Origin: Chryseobacterium formosum
Lineage (GTDB): Bacteria; Bacteroidota; Bacteroidia; Flavobacteriales; Weeksellaceae
Length of the DNA: 64,000 bases
Reading direction: 5' to 3'
NCBI RefSeq assembly: GCF_026460885.1
Contig: NZ_JAOVZW010000030.1
Span: 1-64,000 of the forward strand
The notes beneath the pieces are model-generated. The model was not told the origin of the DNA. It did not search any database and was given only the letters and a program-made list of their open reading frames with translations. Each line of letters opens with the position of its first letter. Positions within the stretch are counted from its first letter, which is position 1. The position numbers and the translations under genes were made by a program. Shown here piece by piece: positions 35,031 through 43,789 of the stretch.

Positions 35031-35074
35031 GAATTAAAACATTTTACATTATTTTTAGTAAAATGTTTTAATTC
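35031..35074 (+). terminator. Long perfect hairpin directly after the RT gene
   Basis: GAATTAAAACATTTTAC / GTAAAATGTTTTAATTC, 17-bp perfect stem with loop ATTATTTTTA, starting 18 bp after the stop. There is no T-run of note beyond the stem, so it may be a terminator or a structural element of the RT system. Confidence 0.6.
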
Positions 35075-35106
35075 AATAAATATGGTATTAAACATAATTT
35101 ATGCGC

Positions 35107-35129
35107 TTAGATTCCTACGGAATGACAAA
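35107..35129. repeat. Half copy of the TCATTCCG repeat
   Basis: TTAGATTCCTACGGAATGAC then AAA, the right arm only. It marks the right side of the RT locus. Confidence 0.65.
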
Positions 35130-35168
35130 CTGTGTGAAGATTTTTAAATAAGATGTTTGTCAAGAACC

Positions 35169-36551
35169 CTAAGCCTTTCTAAACTTCTTCTTCCTCTTCC
35201 AAGGCGCATTCTTCTGCACATCCCCCGCCATAATACAACCATAAGGCATCACTTCATCCAAAACCTCGCAAAGTCCATATTCTTCAATTTGGGCTCTCAC
35301 GTTTTTGGCGCTTTTATAGGCAGTCGGAAGTTCCGAAATATCAATTTCATTCGAGAAGAAACGGATATCTAATCCTTTGGTTTCTTCTTCAAAAACTTCT
35401 TCAATGGTCTTATGAGCCAAAGATTTTTTATGTTGCGTTCTGCTGAAATTTCTTCCTGCTCCGTGTGGTGCAAAACCTAAGTTTCTCTCATTCGTTTTTC
35501 CCTGAACGATCAAAACGGGTTCCGACATATTCAACGGAATCAATCTTGGTCCTGTAATATCCGGCATAAATTTATCATCAAGCGGAGTCGCTCCTTTTGC
35601 ATGGTAAAATAAATCTCCGTCCTTGAATACAAAATTATGTTCGTTCCAATATCTGTCTTGTTTTTCGATTTCCATTTTATTCAAAATAGCATCGTGAATT
35701 GAAGTATGGTTTTCTTTCGTCCAGGTTCTTATCAATTGTAACGCTTCCCAATACGATTTCCCTTCTTCGGTTTCATAAGGAATCCATGCGTTCTCTCTCA
35801 ATGTTTCAGGTGAAATTTCCAGTCTGAATTTATTGGCGACCTTCATTCCTTTATCATACAAAGCCGCCCCTGGAGCTCTCGATCCGTGGTGAGTCACCAA
35901 CATAGTATTTCCTGTATTTTTTGAAATTCCAACGAATAAGAAGTGGTTTCCGTCACCTTGAGTTCCCATATGCGAACGGGCGATACTTATTAATTTTTCA
36001 TCATTCAAGAAATCATTTTCTCTGAAAGCATCCATTAATTCCTGAGACATCGGCATTTGTTGTCCTCTCTCTCTTCCTCCGTATCCGAAGTGTGTGATTG
36101 AATGCGCTGCGTCCAAAACTTCTTTAGGATCAGCTTTTCCAAAATCCGTCAACATCACTGAACAACAAATATCTGCACTATGAAATCCCGGATGAATTGC
36201 ATTTTTTGCCACAACAACTCCACCAACCGGAATTTGACCAACCGGACCTGTAGGACAAGCATCGGGCATAATTGCTCCCGCAACCAAAGTCGGAGTTTTC
36301 ATCAAAACGTTCATCGTGTTGATTACTTTTTCCACGTTATCATTTTCACTTTCATGCTCCGCTCTGATGTTGATGACAAAATCTTTTGCTGTTTCATGAA
36401 GCGGAATCAATTCGGGTTGTTTGAATTGTTCCAAATATGCTGTGATTTGATTTTCATCCAAATTATTTTCGTTGATATACGCAATGGCTTCTTTGAACCA
36501 TTTTGCTGATCTATATCCTAATTCGATTAAGTTGTTTCCGTTAAATTCCAT
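35169..36551 (-). CDS. rtcB: RtcB-family RNA ligase
   Basis: 460 residues from the ATG at 36551; a 15-residue upstream extension is rejected because the family start MEFNGNNLIELGY follows. Metal and nucleotide motifs are visible: HSADICCSV (Cys/Asp ligands), GTQGDGNHFLFVG, VTHHGSRAPG and FAPHGAGRNFSR, in which His carries the GMP intermediate. RtcB joins 2',3'-cyclic phosphate or 3'-phosphate ends to 5'-OH ends using GTP and Mn2+, in tRNA and RNA repair. DICCS instead of the more usual DIGCG suggests a divergent clade. A HopJ gene is divergent and a WYL regulator lies 0.7 kb away. Confidence 0.9.
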   Translation of the reverse strand: MEFNGNNLIELGYRSAKWFKEAIAYINENNLDENQITAYLEQFKQPELIPLHETAKDFVINIRAEHESENDNVEKVINTMNVLMKTPTLVAGAIMPDACPTGPVGQIPVGGVVVAKNAIHPGFHSADICCSVMLTDFGKADPKEVLDAAHSITHFGYGGRERGQQMPMSQELMDAFRENDFLNDEKLISIARSHMGTQGDGNHFLFVGISKNTGNTMLVTHHGSRAPGAALYDKGMKVANKFRLEISPETLRENAWIPYETEEGKSYWEALQLIRTWTKENHTSIHDAILNKMEIEKQDRYWNEHNFVFKDGDLFYHAKGATPLDDKFMPDITGPRLIPLNMSEPVLIVQGKTNERNLGFAPHGAGRNFSRTQHKKSLAHKTIEEVFEEETKGLDIRFFSNEIDISELPTAYKSAKNVRAQIEEYGLCEVLDEVMPYGCIMAGDVQKNAPWKRKKKFRKA

Positions 36552-36649
36552 TTTTATTTCGTTTTGATAATGCAAAGTAATTGCTAAAGTGTGCAATGTT
36601 TTTGCGTAGATAGATTTATTTTAATTATTTTTGAGAAAAATTAAACAAA

Positions 36650-36982
36650 ATGTTATTTGAACAATTAGAAAAATCAGCGGAAGAAATTGAGTTTAAAAAT
36701 GTTATTGCATTTATTGATGAACATTATGATTTTACTGCGACAAAATTTACCAACGGAAATACTGTGAATGAAGCTGACCAAAATAATGGTTCTTGCAAAG
36801 TTTTCAGTTTTGCAAAGTTGAATGATTTGTCAAAAGAGGAAACATTGAATCTTTTTGGTGAATTTTATCGAGAAGATGTTTTACAAAATCCTGAAGGAAC
36901 AGATCATCAGAATATCAGAAACTTTATGGAGTTTGGCTGGGATGGAATTTCTTTTGAAGGGAAAGCTTTAACGAGGAAATAA
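36650..36982 (+). CDS. HopJ type III effector-domain protein
   Basis: 110 residues, a whole-length HopJ domain with VIAFIDEHYDFTATKFTNG, GSCKVFSFAKL and FMEFGWDGISFEG. Despite the name, chromosomal HopJ proteins are common in free-living Bacteroidota without type III secretion, and their role is unknown. It is divergent from rtcB with a 98-bp shared upstream region, so co-regulation is possible. Confidence 0.85.
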   Translation: MLFEQLEKSAEEIEFKNVIAFIDEHYDFTATKFTNGNTVNEADQNNGSCKVFSFAKLNDLSKEETLNLFGEFYREDVLQNPEGTDHQNIRNFMEFGWDGISFEGKALTRK

Positions 36983-36984
36983 TT

Positions 36985-37019
36985 GTCATTGCGAGGAATG
37001 AAATGACGAAGCAATCTCG
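36985..37019. repeat. Palindromic repeat, TCATTGCGAG family
   Basis: GTCATTGCGAGGAATGAAATG then ACGAAGCAATCTCG. It starts 2 bp after the hopJ stop codon; related to copies at 22889 and 26742. Confidence 0.75.
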
Positions 37020-37125
37020 AACAATTTAAAATAGATTGATGATGGAGTGCTTGCTTCCTTGGTAAGGAAGAGGTCATGAATTTAACGCATAGGCTTAGAC
37101 TCTTACGGAATTTCAATTCACTTAA

Positions 37126-37182
37126 CCACCCCGTCAAAAATTCTACGAATTTTCGCCACCCCTCCACGGGAGGGGAATTTTA
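37126..37182. repeat. CCACCCCGTC palindromic element
   Basis: ACCACCCCGTCAAAAATTC, then CGAATTTTCGCCACCCCTCC and GGGAGGGGAATTTTAG: nested inverted arms AAAATTC/GAATTTT and CCCCTCC/GGGAGGGG. It has the look of a fourth intergenic repeat type; only one copy is in the window. Confidence 0.55.
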
Positions 37183-37225
37183 GACTATTTATTCTCAGTG
37201 TCAATCTTAACCTTAATCTCAATTT

Positions 37226-38248
37226 ATGTCATCGAATAAAAACGCTCTTATCCGTTATAAAACTTTAGATAAATGTCTGAAGAATAAGTACAAAAAATAC
37301 ACTTTGGAAGATCTGATCGACGAATGTTCTGAAGCTTTATTTGAGTTTGAAGGTAAAGAATCTTTTGTCAGCAAACGGACTGTTCAGCTTGATTTGCAGA
37401 ATATGCGGAGTGAAAAATTCGGTTATGAGGCACCGATTGAGGTTTATGAAAGAAGATATTATCGTTATAGTGACCCGGAATACAGTATTCATCAGATTTC
37501 TGTAAATGAAAATGATTTGAAAGCGATGAATAATGCAGTACAGATTCTTAAACAGTTCAAAGATTTTTCGATGTTTAAAGACATGAATGGGGTAATTCAG
37601 AAACTGGAGGACTCTATTCATGCGACGAACCAAAAGTCGATTATCCATTTAGATAAAAATGAACAACTGAAAGGGCTTGAATATATTGATGTTTTGTACG
37701 AAGCGATTCTCAATAAAAAAGTTTTAAAGATTTGCTATAAGAGTTTTAAGGCTAGAGAAGAAAATATTCTGACGGTTCATCCACAATTGTTGAAAGAATA
37801 TAACAACAGATGGTTTTTGATTTGCTGGCATAAAAAAGCAATCTACAATCTCGCTTTAGATAGAATGGTGAGTATCGAAACTGATAACGAAACTGAATAC
37901 ATCGATAAAGATTTTGATGCAGACCGATATTTTGGGGAGGTAATTGGTGCGACCGTTTCAGAAACACAACGTCCGCAAAATGTGATTTTTACTGTGAAAT
38001 CCGATCATGCACCTTATGTAAAGACCAAACCTTTTCATCATTCTCAGGAAATTATTAAAGAAGATCAAGAGTGTACAACTTTCAAAATCTGTGTTCAGCT
38101 TAATTTTGAATTGGAGCGAATGATTTTGGGAATGGGCGAGTTTCTCACCGTTTTAGGTCCGAGAAAACTGAAACAGAGAATTGCTAAAAGTATTAGAATT
38201 GCTCATTCAAATTATCAAAACAGTGAAATTGGTGATGGAGAATTATAA
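37226..38248 (+). CDS. WYL-domain transcriptional regulator
   Basis: 340 residues. The N-terminal winged HTH (about 1-75; ALIRYKTLDKCLKNKYKKY, VSKRTVQLDLQNM) is the DeoR/WYL type. The WYL domain (about 135-240) contains LKICYKSFKAREEN, VHPQLLKEYNNRWFLICW and the basic-aromatic LALDRMVSIE. A WCX-like C-terminal extension follows. WYL regulators sense oligonucleotides or damage products and control stress or defence genes. Its closeness to rtcB recalls loci where RNA repair is damage-induced, but no shared promoter is visible here. Confidence 0.88.
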   Translation: MSSNKNALIRYKTLDKCLKNKYKKYTLEDLIDECSEALFEFEGKESFVSKRTVQLDLQNMRSEKFGYEAPIEVYERRYYRYSDPEYSIHQISVNENDLKAMNNAVQILKQFKDFSMFKDMNGVIQKLEDSIHATNQKSIIHLDKNEQLKGLEYIDVLYEAILNKKVLKICYKSFKAREENILTVHPQLLKEYNNRWFLICWHKKAIYNLALDRMVSIETDNETEYIDKDFDADRYFGEVIGATVSETQRPQNVIFTVKSDHAPYVKTKPFHHSQEIIKEDQECTTFKICVQLNFELERMILGMGEFLTVLGPRKLKQRIAKSIRIAHSNYQNSEIGDGEL

Positions 38249-38308
38249 TTTAGCTGAGTTTTTTCAAAATGGCTTGAAACTTGTAATTTAGTTTTTAAAA
38301 TAAATATT

Positions 38309-38437
38309 ATGAGATCAAGAATATTAAAAGCGGTACTTGCAATGGTGGTACCTATCGCAATTGAATACATTATCAAGAAATTCACAGAAAAAAAAGTGGT
38401 GAATGATCCTAATAAACAGGTTCCTTCACCACATTAA
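38309..38437 (+). CDS. Small basic membrane-active protein of unknown function
   Basis: 42 residues: an Arg-rich start (MRSRILK), an amphipathic or transmembrane segment AVLAMVVPIAIEYIIKKF and a charged tail ending PSPH. It starts 60 bp after the WYL regulator stop and ends at a terminator. The frame is clean and the composition is coding-like; similar tiny proteins occur in Chryseobacterium from memory. Function unknown. Confidence 0.55.
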   Translation: MRSRILKAVLAMVVPIAIEYIIKKFTEKKVVNDPNKQVPSPH

Positions 38438-38443
38438 AATCAT

Positions 38444-38474
38444 AAACCTTCCTATTTTGGAAGGTTTTCATTTT
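38444..38474. terminator. Bidirectional terminator between convergent genes
   Basis: AAACCTTCC / GGAAGGTTT, loop TATTTT, flanked by T-runs. It overlaps the stop codon of the response regulator gene. Confidence 0.75.
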
Positions 38475-39232
38475 TCAATCCATTCTCTGAAATCTGCTGT
38501 TTGACTTTGGCTTGTGATAAGCGGATTTTTATACCCTTTTATTTCTAAGGCCAAAGCGTTTTTCGAATATCGTTCAAGTTTTATGATACTTTTTTTATTG
38601 ATCAGCTCACTACGGTTGATTTTGAAAAAATCGTTAGGATTGAGGTGAGATTCTATTTCTTTAAGTACGGTCTGATTGAGCAAATGTTTTTTACCGGAAT
38701 CATCAAATGCAAAAATAGCTCCCTCTTCAGCTTTAAAAAAAGTGATGTTTTCAGTTTCTAAAAAATAAATCCCTTTATTACTAATCACACTGAATCGCTC
38801 TTTAAAATTTTTGGGCTGAATTTCTTTTTGAATCTGGCTGATTTTCAATAAAATTTTGTCGGAATCATGAGATTTATTTAATACTAAAAATTTATTCCAG
38901 GCTTTTTGAAAACGCTCCAAAGTAAATGGTTTTAGAAGATATTCAATTCCGTTTGTTTCAAAAGCGTTCATCCAAAATTGGTCATAAGCTGTCGTGAAAA
39001 TAATCGGGCAGGAAATTTTCACTTGATCATAAATTTCAAAAACATTTCCGTCTAACAGTTCAATATCTGAAATAATAAGATTAACAGATTTTTCTGTTTT
39101 GAAAAATTCTACAGCTTCTTCTATATTATCGATTTCTGCTATGATTTCAGTAGTTTCTTTTAACTCATTAATAAATCTGATGAGTTTTTTTCTTGCGGGA
39201 ATTTCATCTTCAATAATGACTATTTTTATCAT
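38468..39232 (-). CDS. LytTR-family response regulator
   Basis: 254 residues. The receiver domain (1-115) has acidic pocket E8-D9-E10, phosphoacceptor Asp56 in LIISDIELLDG, and Lys in YLLKPF. The LytTR DNA-binding domain (about 145-250) has FFKAEEGAIFAF and FFKINRSELINKKSI. Its start overlaps the stop of the histidine kinase gene by 4 bp (39229-39232), so the pair is translationally coupled. Confidence 0.92.
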   Translation of the reverse strand: MIKIVIIEDEIPARKKLIRFINELKETTEIIAEIDNIEEAVEFFKTEKSVNLIISDIELLDGNVFEIYDQVKISCPIIFTTAYDQFWMNAFETNGIEYLLKPFTLERFQKAWNKFLVLNKSHDSDKILLKISQIQKEIQPKNFKERFSVISNKGIYFLETENITFFKAEEGAIFAFDDSGKKHLLNQTVLKEIESHLNPNDFFKINRSELINKKSIIKLERYSKNALALEIKGYKNPLITSQSQTADFREWIEK

Positions 39233-40254
39233 GCTCCTGGAATTATAGGTAGGGTTACGGAAAATTGATCGTTGGTATTTTGAATTTTTATTTGACTTTC
39301 GGTCAGTAAAAAATACTGTTCGTTGAGGTTTTTCAATGCTTTTCCTGATGGAGATTTTGTATTTCTTTTTTGAATTATATTATTTGAAACGGTAAGATTT
39401 TTATCAATTCTGATAGTGATAAAAACGGGCTTTGTTTCTGTTCCCAAATTATGCTGAATTGCATTTTCCAATAATAACTGAAGACTTAACGGAACTATAA
39501 AACCTTGCGATTGATTATTTTTTATTTCCAATTGATAAGATTTTCCATATTTATGCTGAATCAGTTTGAAATATTTTTTAACGAAAGCTAATTCTTCATC
39601 AATTTCTACCAATTTTTTATCCGAAACCTGTAAAACATAACGGTAAATATCTGCAAATTCATTGAGGAAATCTGATGCTTGGGTTTTGTCTTCTTCAATA
39701 AGCTGGTCGAGAATATTTAGATTGTTAAATAAAAAATGTGGATTGAGTTGGTTTTTAAGCTGATTGATCTTGGTTTCAGAAAGCATTTCATTAAAACTTT
39801 CAATCTGTTTCTGGTTTTTCTGATTTTTTCGGTAGTAATAAAAAGCAAGAAAAAAACTTCCGTAAATAAAAGCATTCAAGAAATCTGAAATGACATTATT
39901 GAGAAATGTTTGTGAATTAAAGTTCCTTTCAAAAGTATTAAAAACAAAAGCGATAATAAGTTTAAAAATATTAAGCATAACCAAATACAGAAGAAGAGAA
40001 GTTCCAAAGATTTTAAAAATTTCTTTAAAATTGAAATTGTCTGATTTTTGCCAATAGATCATCAGGAAACGCATAATCAGAAAGAGAATACCTGCATTTA
40101 CAAAATATAATACAGGAGCTTCAGGTGTGAAAGTGTACCAGTTGATCTCTCTTTCTGTCTGAAAACGGATTTCTATGGTTTGCACATAAGAAAATAGAAA
40201 AATAAAGAGTAAAAAGTATTTGTTCTGCTGTATTTCGGTTAAAATTTTCTTCAT
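39229..40254 (-). CDS. LytS-type sensor histidine kinase
   Basis: 341 residues. Four hydrophobic segments lie in the first about 150 residues (YFLLFIFLFSYV, APVLYFVNAGILFLIMRFL, LLLYLVMLNIFKLIIAFVF, AFIYGSFFLAFYYY). The His_kinase domain has the phosphoacceptor motif NQLNPHFLFNNLNIL. The ATPase has the N-box LLLENAIQHNLG, and ends with a short G-box (SPSGKALKNLNEQY). It is a membrane sensor with no large extracellular domain. Partner: the overlapping LytTR regulator. Confidence 0.9.
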   Translation of the reverse strand: MKKILTEIQQNKYFLLFIFLFSYVQTIEIRFQTEREINWYTFTPEAPVLYFVNAGILFLIMRFLMIYWQKSDNFNFKEIFKIFGTSLLLYLVMLNIFKLIIAFVFNTFERNFNSQTFLNNVISDFLNAFIYGSFFLAFYYYRKNQKNQKQIESFNEMLSETKINQLKNQLNPHFLFNNLNILDQLIEEDKTQASDFLNEFADIYRYVLQVSDKKLVEIDEELAFVKKYFKLIQHKYGKSYQLEIKNNQSQGFIVPLSLQLLLENAIQHNLGTETKPVFITIRIDKNLTVSNNIIQKRNTKSPSGKALKNLNEQYFLLTESQIKIQNTNDQFSVTLPIIPGA

Positions 40255-40332
40255 GATTTTGTTACAAAAAAATAGTTCTATAAAAATACAGAACTATTAA
40301 TAAAGTTTATAAATTGAAAATGTGTTTACGGT

Positions 40333-41013
40333 TTATTTTGAAGATTCTTCGGGAAATGAAGCGGTAATATTTCCTTTATCATCATAAAAATTGAGCTTTG
40401 CTTTGTTTTCTTTGTCTACATAAAACATGGCTTTAGGCAATCCTTTTGCATCAAAAAGAAACAACCCATCTCTTTGTCCGCGAGATTTTCCGAGCATAAT
40501 TCTTGGCGTTCCTTGTCCGAAATTTTTAGTTCTCTGAGATTCATTTTTAGGACGATCGTTGAATGTAAGGCTACTTCCCACAAACCTTTCATTACCTTGT
40601 TGATAATCTTCCGATAGCAATTGCATGATTTGGTCGCCGTCATATTGATCATGGGTAAATGAAAGTCCTGAAGAGTGACCATTTGCATTTTTCTTACCGT
40701 CATAGATAAAACCACCACATTCAAGGCCTTCTTCGTTGAAAAATAACATTCCGGAACGTTTTTTACGTTTTTCGTTGGTGTAAACGTCGTTTATTTTGAT
40801 TTTTCCGTTGGGAAAACGATCTACATTGGTAATTACCATTTTAACAGTACCATCTTTTTCAATGATATTAATTCTTTCGACATCGATTTCTGAAAACTTT
40901 TGATTTCCATTACTTTTGAAAGCTGAATTGACTAAAAAGAAAATCACCATTGCCATGGCAAAAGCGAAAGTTCTTAAAAATATAATTTCTCTGTTGATAC
41001 GTTTTTCTGTCAT
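40333..41013 (-). CDS. Membrane-anchored protein of unknown function
   Basis: 226 residues. One N-terminal membrane anchor (FLRTFAFAMAMVIFFLVNSA) precedes a periplasmic domain with repeated beta-strand motifs: INIIEKDGTVKMVITN, SGMLFFNEEGLECGGFIY, PRIMLGKSRGQRDGLFLFD and AKLNFYDDKGNITASF. The repeats look like three or four copies of a short strand-turn unit (F-x-DxxGN). It is upstream of and co-directional with the LytS gene (78 bp apart), so it may feed that sensor. Family not recognised. Confidence 0.65.
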   Translation of the reverse strand: MTEKRINREIIFLRTFAFAMAMVIFFLVNSAFKSNGNQKFSEIDVERINIIEKDGTVKMVITNVDRFPNGKIKINDVYTNEKRKKRSGMLFFNEEGLECGGFIYDGKKNANGHSSGLSFTHDQYDGDQIMQLLSEDYQQGNERFVGSSLTFNDRPKNESQRTKNFGQGTPRIMLGKSRGQRDGLFLFDAKGLPKAMFYVDKENKAKLNFYDDKGNITASFPEESSK

Positions 41014-41136
41014 AATTGATGATTTTATGAAGCAAAAGTATAATCAGTAACAATTGGAATCAAGAATTATTTTTTGGACTAAGGAAATAAAGCTTTCATC
41101 TGGGAATATGATGAGATGAATGAATTTTAGTTTTAA

Positions 41137-42327
41137 TTAAATAAAATCGTACACACCATTTTTCCAGCCCAAAACTTTTGACGAATCTGCATTCAACCAG
41201 TTTTTAAGAACTGTAGCGTAGACTTTTCTAAAATCTTCGGTGTAGATTAAATCTCCATCATTAAGTTTCTGCAAATCGGGAAGTGCATTCAGAATACCTT
41301 TCTTTTTTAATCCGCCGCTGACGAAAAACATTTGGTTTGCCGTTCCGTGATCGGTTCCGTTGCTTGCATTTTGGGCAACTCTTCGTCCGAATTCTGAAAA
41401 AGTCATCAGCAAAATATCATTAAAAAGTCCGTTACTTTTCATATCGGCAACAAAAGATTTTACGGCTTCATTGATTTCTCCGAAAAGTTTTTCCTGTCTT
41501 TCATTTTGATTAACGTGGGTATCAAAACTTCCGATAGAAAGATAATAAACCTGCGTATTAATGTCAGATTTAATTAAAGAAGCGACGGTTTTAAAGTCTT
41601 TTCCTAATTTTGAATTCGGGTATTCCTGAGTTGTTTTTTTAGCTTTACTTTTTTCAAAAATATAATCGGCGTTATTGATGGTCGATCCTAAAGTTTGGTA
41701 TAAATAAGAAACCGTTTCGTCGTCGTGATGATGATCGTGATCATATAAAGATTTGAAATATTTTTCCTGACTGGTTTGATATAATTTTTTTGGATCTTTG
41801 AAAGCGAAAGCTTTGTTATTTTCTCCCTTTAAAGCTAAACTTAGCATATCGTCAACTTCTAAAGCCTGAGTCGGATGGTCGCAATTATAACATTCTTCAT
41901 CCAAAAATCTTCCGAGCCAACCTGTTTCTAAATACTCATCGCTTTTGCTTGCAGAATGCCAAATGTCCATGCTCCTGAAATGGGATTTGTCGGGATTCGG
42001 ATAACCAACATTATTTAAAACGGAAAGTTCGCCATCATCAAAGAGTTCTTTAAAATAAGAGAGTGCAGGATTGATTCCTGTTTCATCATTTAAAGCTAAA
42101 GAATTCTGAATGGCAATTTTATTTCTTTCTTTAAAATAAATATCATTTTTTGTTGGAATAATCGTATTCAAACCATCGTTTCCACCCGTAAACTGCAGTA
42201 CAATTAATATTTTCTGATTCGCGTTCAAAGCATTATCCAAAGTCATCGATTTCAGAAAACTGGGCATCAATAACGAAGCGGTTGCCAATGAACTTATCTT
42301 TAAAAATTCTCTTCTTTTAATTAACAT
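41137..42327 (-). CDS. DUF1501 protein (secreted, sulfatase-like fold)
   Basis: 396 residues. The N-terminus MLIKRREFLKISSLATASL has a twin-arginine-like signal. KILIVLQFTGGNDGLNTIIP is the DUF1501 start, NVGYPNPDKSHFRSMDIWHS the conserved middle and LLMTFSEFGRRVAQNASNG then TDHGTAN the metal-site-like end typical of the family, which has an alkaline-phosphatase-like fold. It pairs with the DUF1800 gene 85 bp upstream, an arrangement very common in Bacteroidota and Planctomycetes. Function unknown. Confidence 0.9.
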   Translation of the reverse strand: MLIKRREFLKISSLATASLLMPSFLKSMTLDNALNANQKILIVLQFTGGNDGLNTIIPTKNDIYFKERNKIAIQNSLALNDETGINPALSYFKELFDDGELSVLNNVGYPNPDKSHFRSMDIWHSASKSDEYLETGWLGRFLDEECYNCDHPTQALEVDDMLSLALKGENNKAFAFKDPKKLYQTSQEKYFKSLYDHDHHHDDETVSYLYQTLGSTINNADYIFEKSKAKKTTQEYPNSKLGKDFKTVASLIKSDINTQVYYLSIGSFDTHVNQNERQEKLFGEINEAVKSFVADMKSNGLFNDILLMTFSEFGRRVAQNASNGTDHGTANQMFFVSGGLKKKGILNALPDLQKLNDGDLIYTEDFRKVYATVLKNWLNADSSKVLGWKNGVYDFI

Positions 42328-42412
42328 AAATCTTAGGTTTTAGGTTAAAGATTATAGGCTGCAGGTTTTAAAATTCCATTTTAACTATAAGCTAAAATAT
42401 GCAACCTAAAAA

Positions 42413-43789
42413 CTACATCAACTGATATTCCGGAGTAGACATTAAATTAATAATATTCATTTTCACACTTTTGTCGGAAAACTGATTGACGGTTTTCATA
42501 TCGATGAGTTCGGTATTTTGAATAAGATAATCTTCAGGATTTTTATTTTTAAAAACTTTTTCTACAGCAAGCCAGTCAATTGTGATATTAGGACTTTTAA
42601 AAGATTTGATTAATGCTTCTCTTGATTTCATACCCATATCCATATCGTCATCTTCTTTTGCAGAATATTCCATCGGTCGTAAACCTGACCAAATTTGCGG
42701 AATCTGGAGTCTTAACATCAAAGTCGAACTGTCAATCCACGATTTTCCACTTGGCCAACCAGCAACATTAGGCGGAAATAATAACATCTGTCCCAATAAT
42801 TTCTGATAAACCGTAATGTTCTCAGGATTTTTAATTTCCATTGGAAGAATTCTTATGATTCCTGCAATTAATTCTGTGGGTGATTTTATTTTATTCCCGA
42901 TATTTTTTTTATCATAAAACCATGAACTTGAGAAAATACTTTCCATCAGTTTTTTAATATCATAATTGGAAGCATAAAACTCTTCGCTCAGTTTATTAAT
43001 ATTGGTTTGATCAGGAATTTCATTCACGAAAAATTTATAAATCTTTGTGGTGATAAATTTTGCAGTGACTTTTTGTTCGAGAATAATATTTAAAACATCA
43101 TCTCCATTGAAATTTCCGGTTTTTCCAAGAAAAGTTTTTGTTCCGGTATCATGCTGTTTTGGGCGGTCGATGAAGCCACCCTCTTTATTGTAACCCCAAC
43201 CTGTAAATGCTCTTGCTAACTCTTTGATGTCGGTTTCCGTGTAGTTTCCTCTTCCCATGGTGAAGAGTTCCATCACTTCGCGGGCAAAATTTTCATTGGG
43301 ATGGTCTTTTTTATTCTGTTGATTGTTCAGGAAATTTAGCATTGCCGGAGATTTGCTGATTTCAAATAAAAGTTCTTTAAAGTTTCCTAAAGCATTTTTA
43401 CGAATAATATTTAATAATTGCTGATTGAATTTTGGATTGTTGACGCGCGTTGCAAAATGTCCGTGCCAGAAAAATGCCATTTTTTCTCTAAGCTGATCTT
43501 CACTTCTCGTTATCTGATCAAGAAAATTAAGATTAAGTTCTACGTTTTGCTTTTGGATAATCTTTTGAGTTTCTCTTTTTTGATCTGCAGTCGCTTTTGG
43601 GTCAGTATATTCGATTTGAACGACATCCGGAGTGTCATAATTGACTTCTTCAAAAGGATATTCTTTAAATAAATTTTTTATCAAAGCTTTGTTTTTATCG
43701 TTTTTAAGATCTTCAATTTGAGAAAAACTCATCCCAAAACCGGCTCTGGAAAGCAAATGTTTGTTTTGTGAAATTGGTGATGTAACCAT
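42413..43789 (-). CDS. DUF1800 protein
   Basis: 458 residues from the ATG at 43789; the upstream ATG at 43858 would add 23 residues unlike the family. It contains HLLSRAGFGMSFSQIEDL (family start), MAFFWHGHFATRVNN, NENFAREVMELFTMGRG and ELARAFTGWGYN, then NVAGWPSGKSWIDSSTLMLR. It is the usual partner of DUF1501; the pair is probably exported and acts on an extracellular polymer (inference). No clear signal peptide is seen. Confidence 0.88.
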   Translation of the reverse strand: MVTSPISQNKHLLSRAGFGMSFSQIEDLKNDKNKALIKNLFKEYPFEEVNYDTPDVVQIEYTDPKATADQKRETQKIIQKQNVELNLNFLDQITRSEDQLREKMAFFWHGHFATRVNNPKFNQQLLNIIRKNALGNFKELLFEISKSPAMLNFLNNQQNKKDHPNENFAREVMELFTMGRGNYTETDIKELARAFTGWGYNKEGGFIDRPKQHDTGTKTFLGKTGNFNGDDVLNIILEQKVTAKFITTKIYKFFVNEIPDQTNINKLSEEFYASNYDIKKLMESIFSSSWFYDKKNIGNKIKSPTELIAGIIRILPMEIKNPENITVYQKLLGQMLLFPPNVAGWPSGKSWIDSSTLMLRLQIPQIWSGLRPMEYSAKEDDDMDMGMKSREALIKSFKSPNITIDWLAVEKVFKNKNPEDYLIQNTELIDMKTVNQFSDKSVKMNIINLMSTPEYQLM

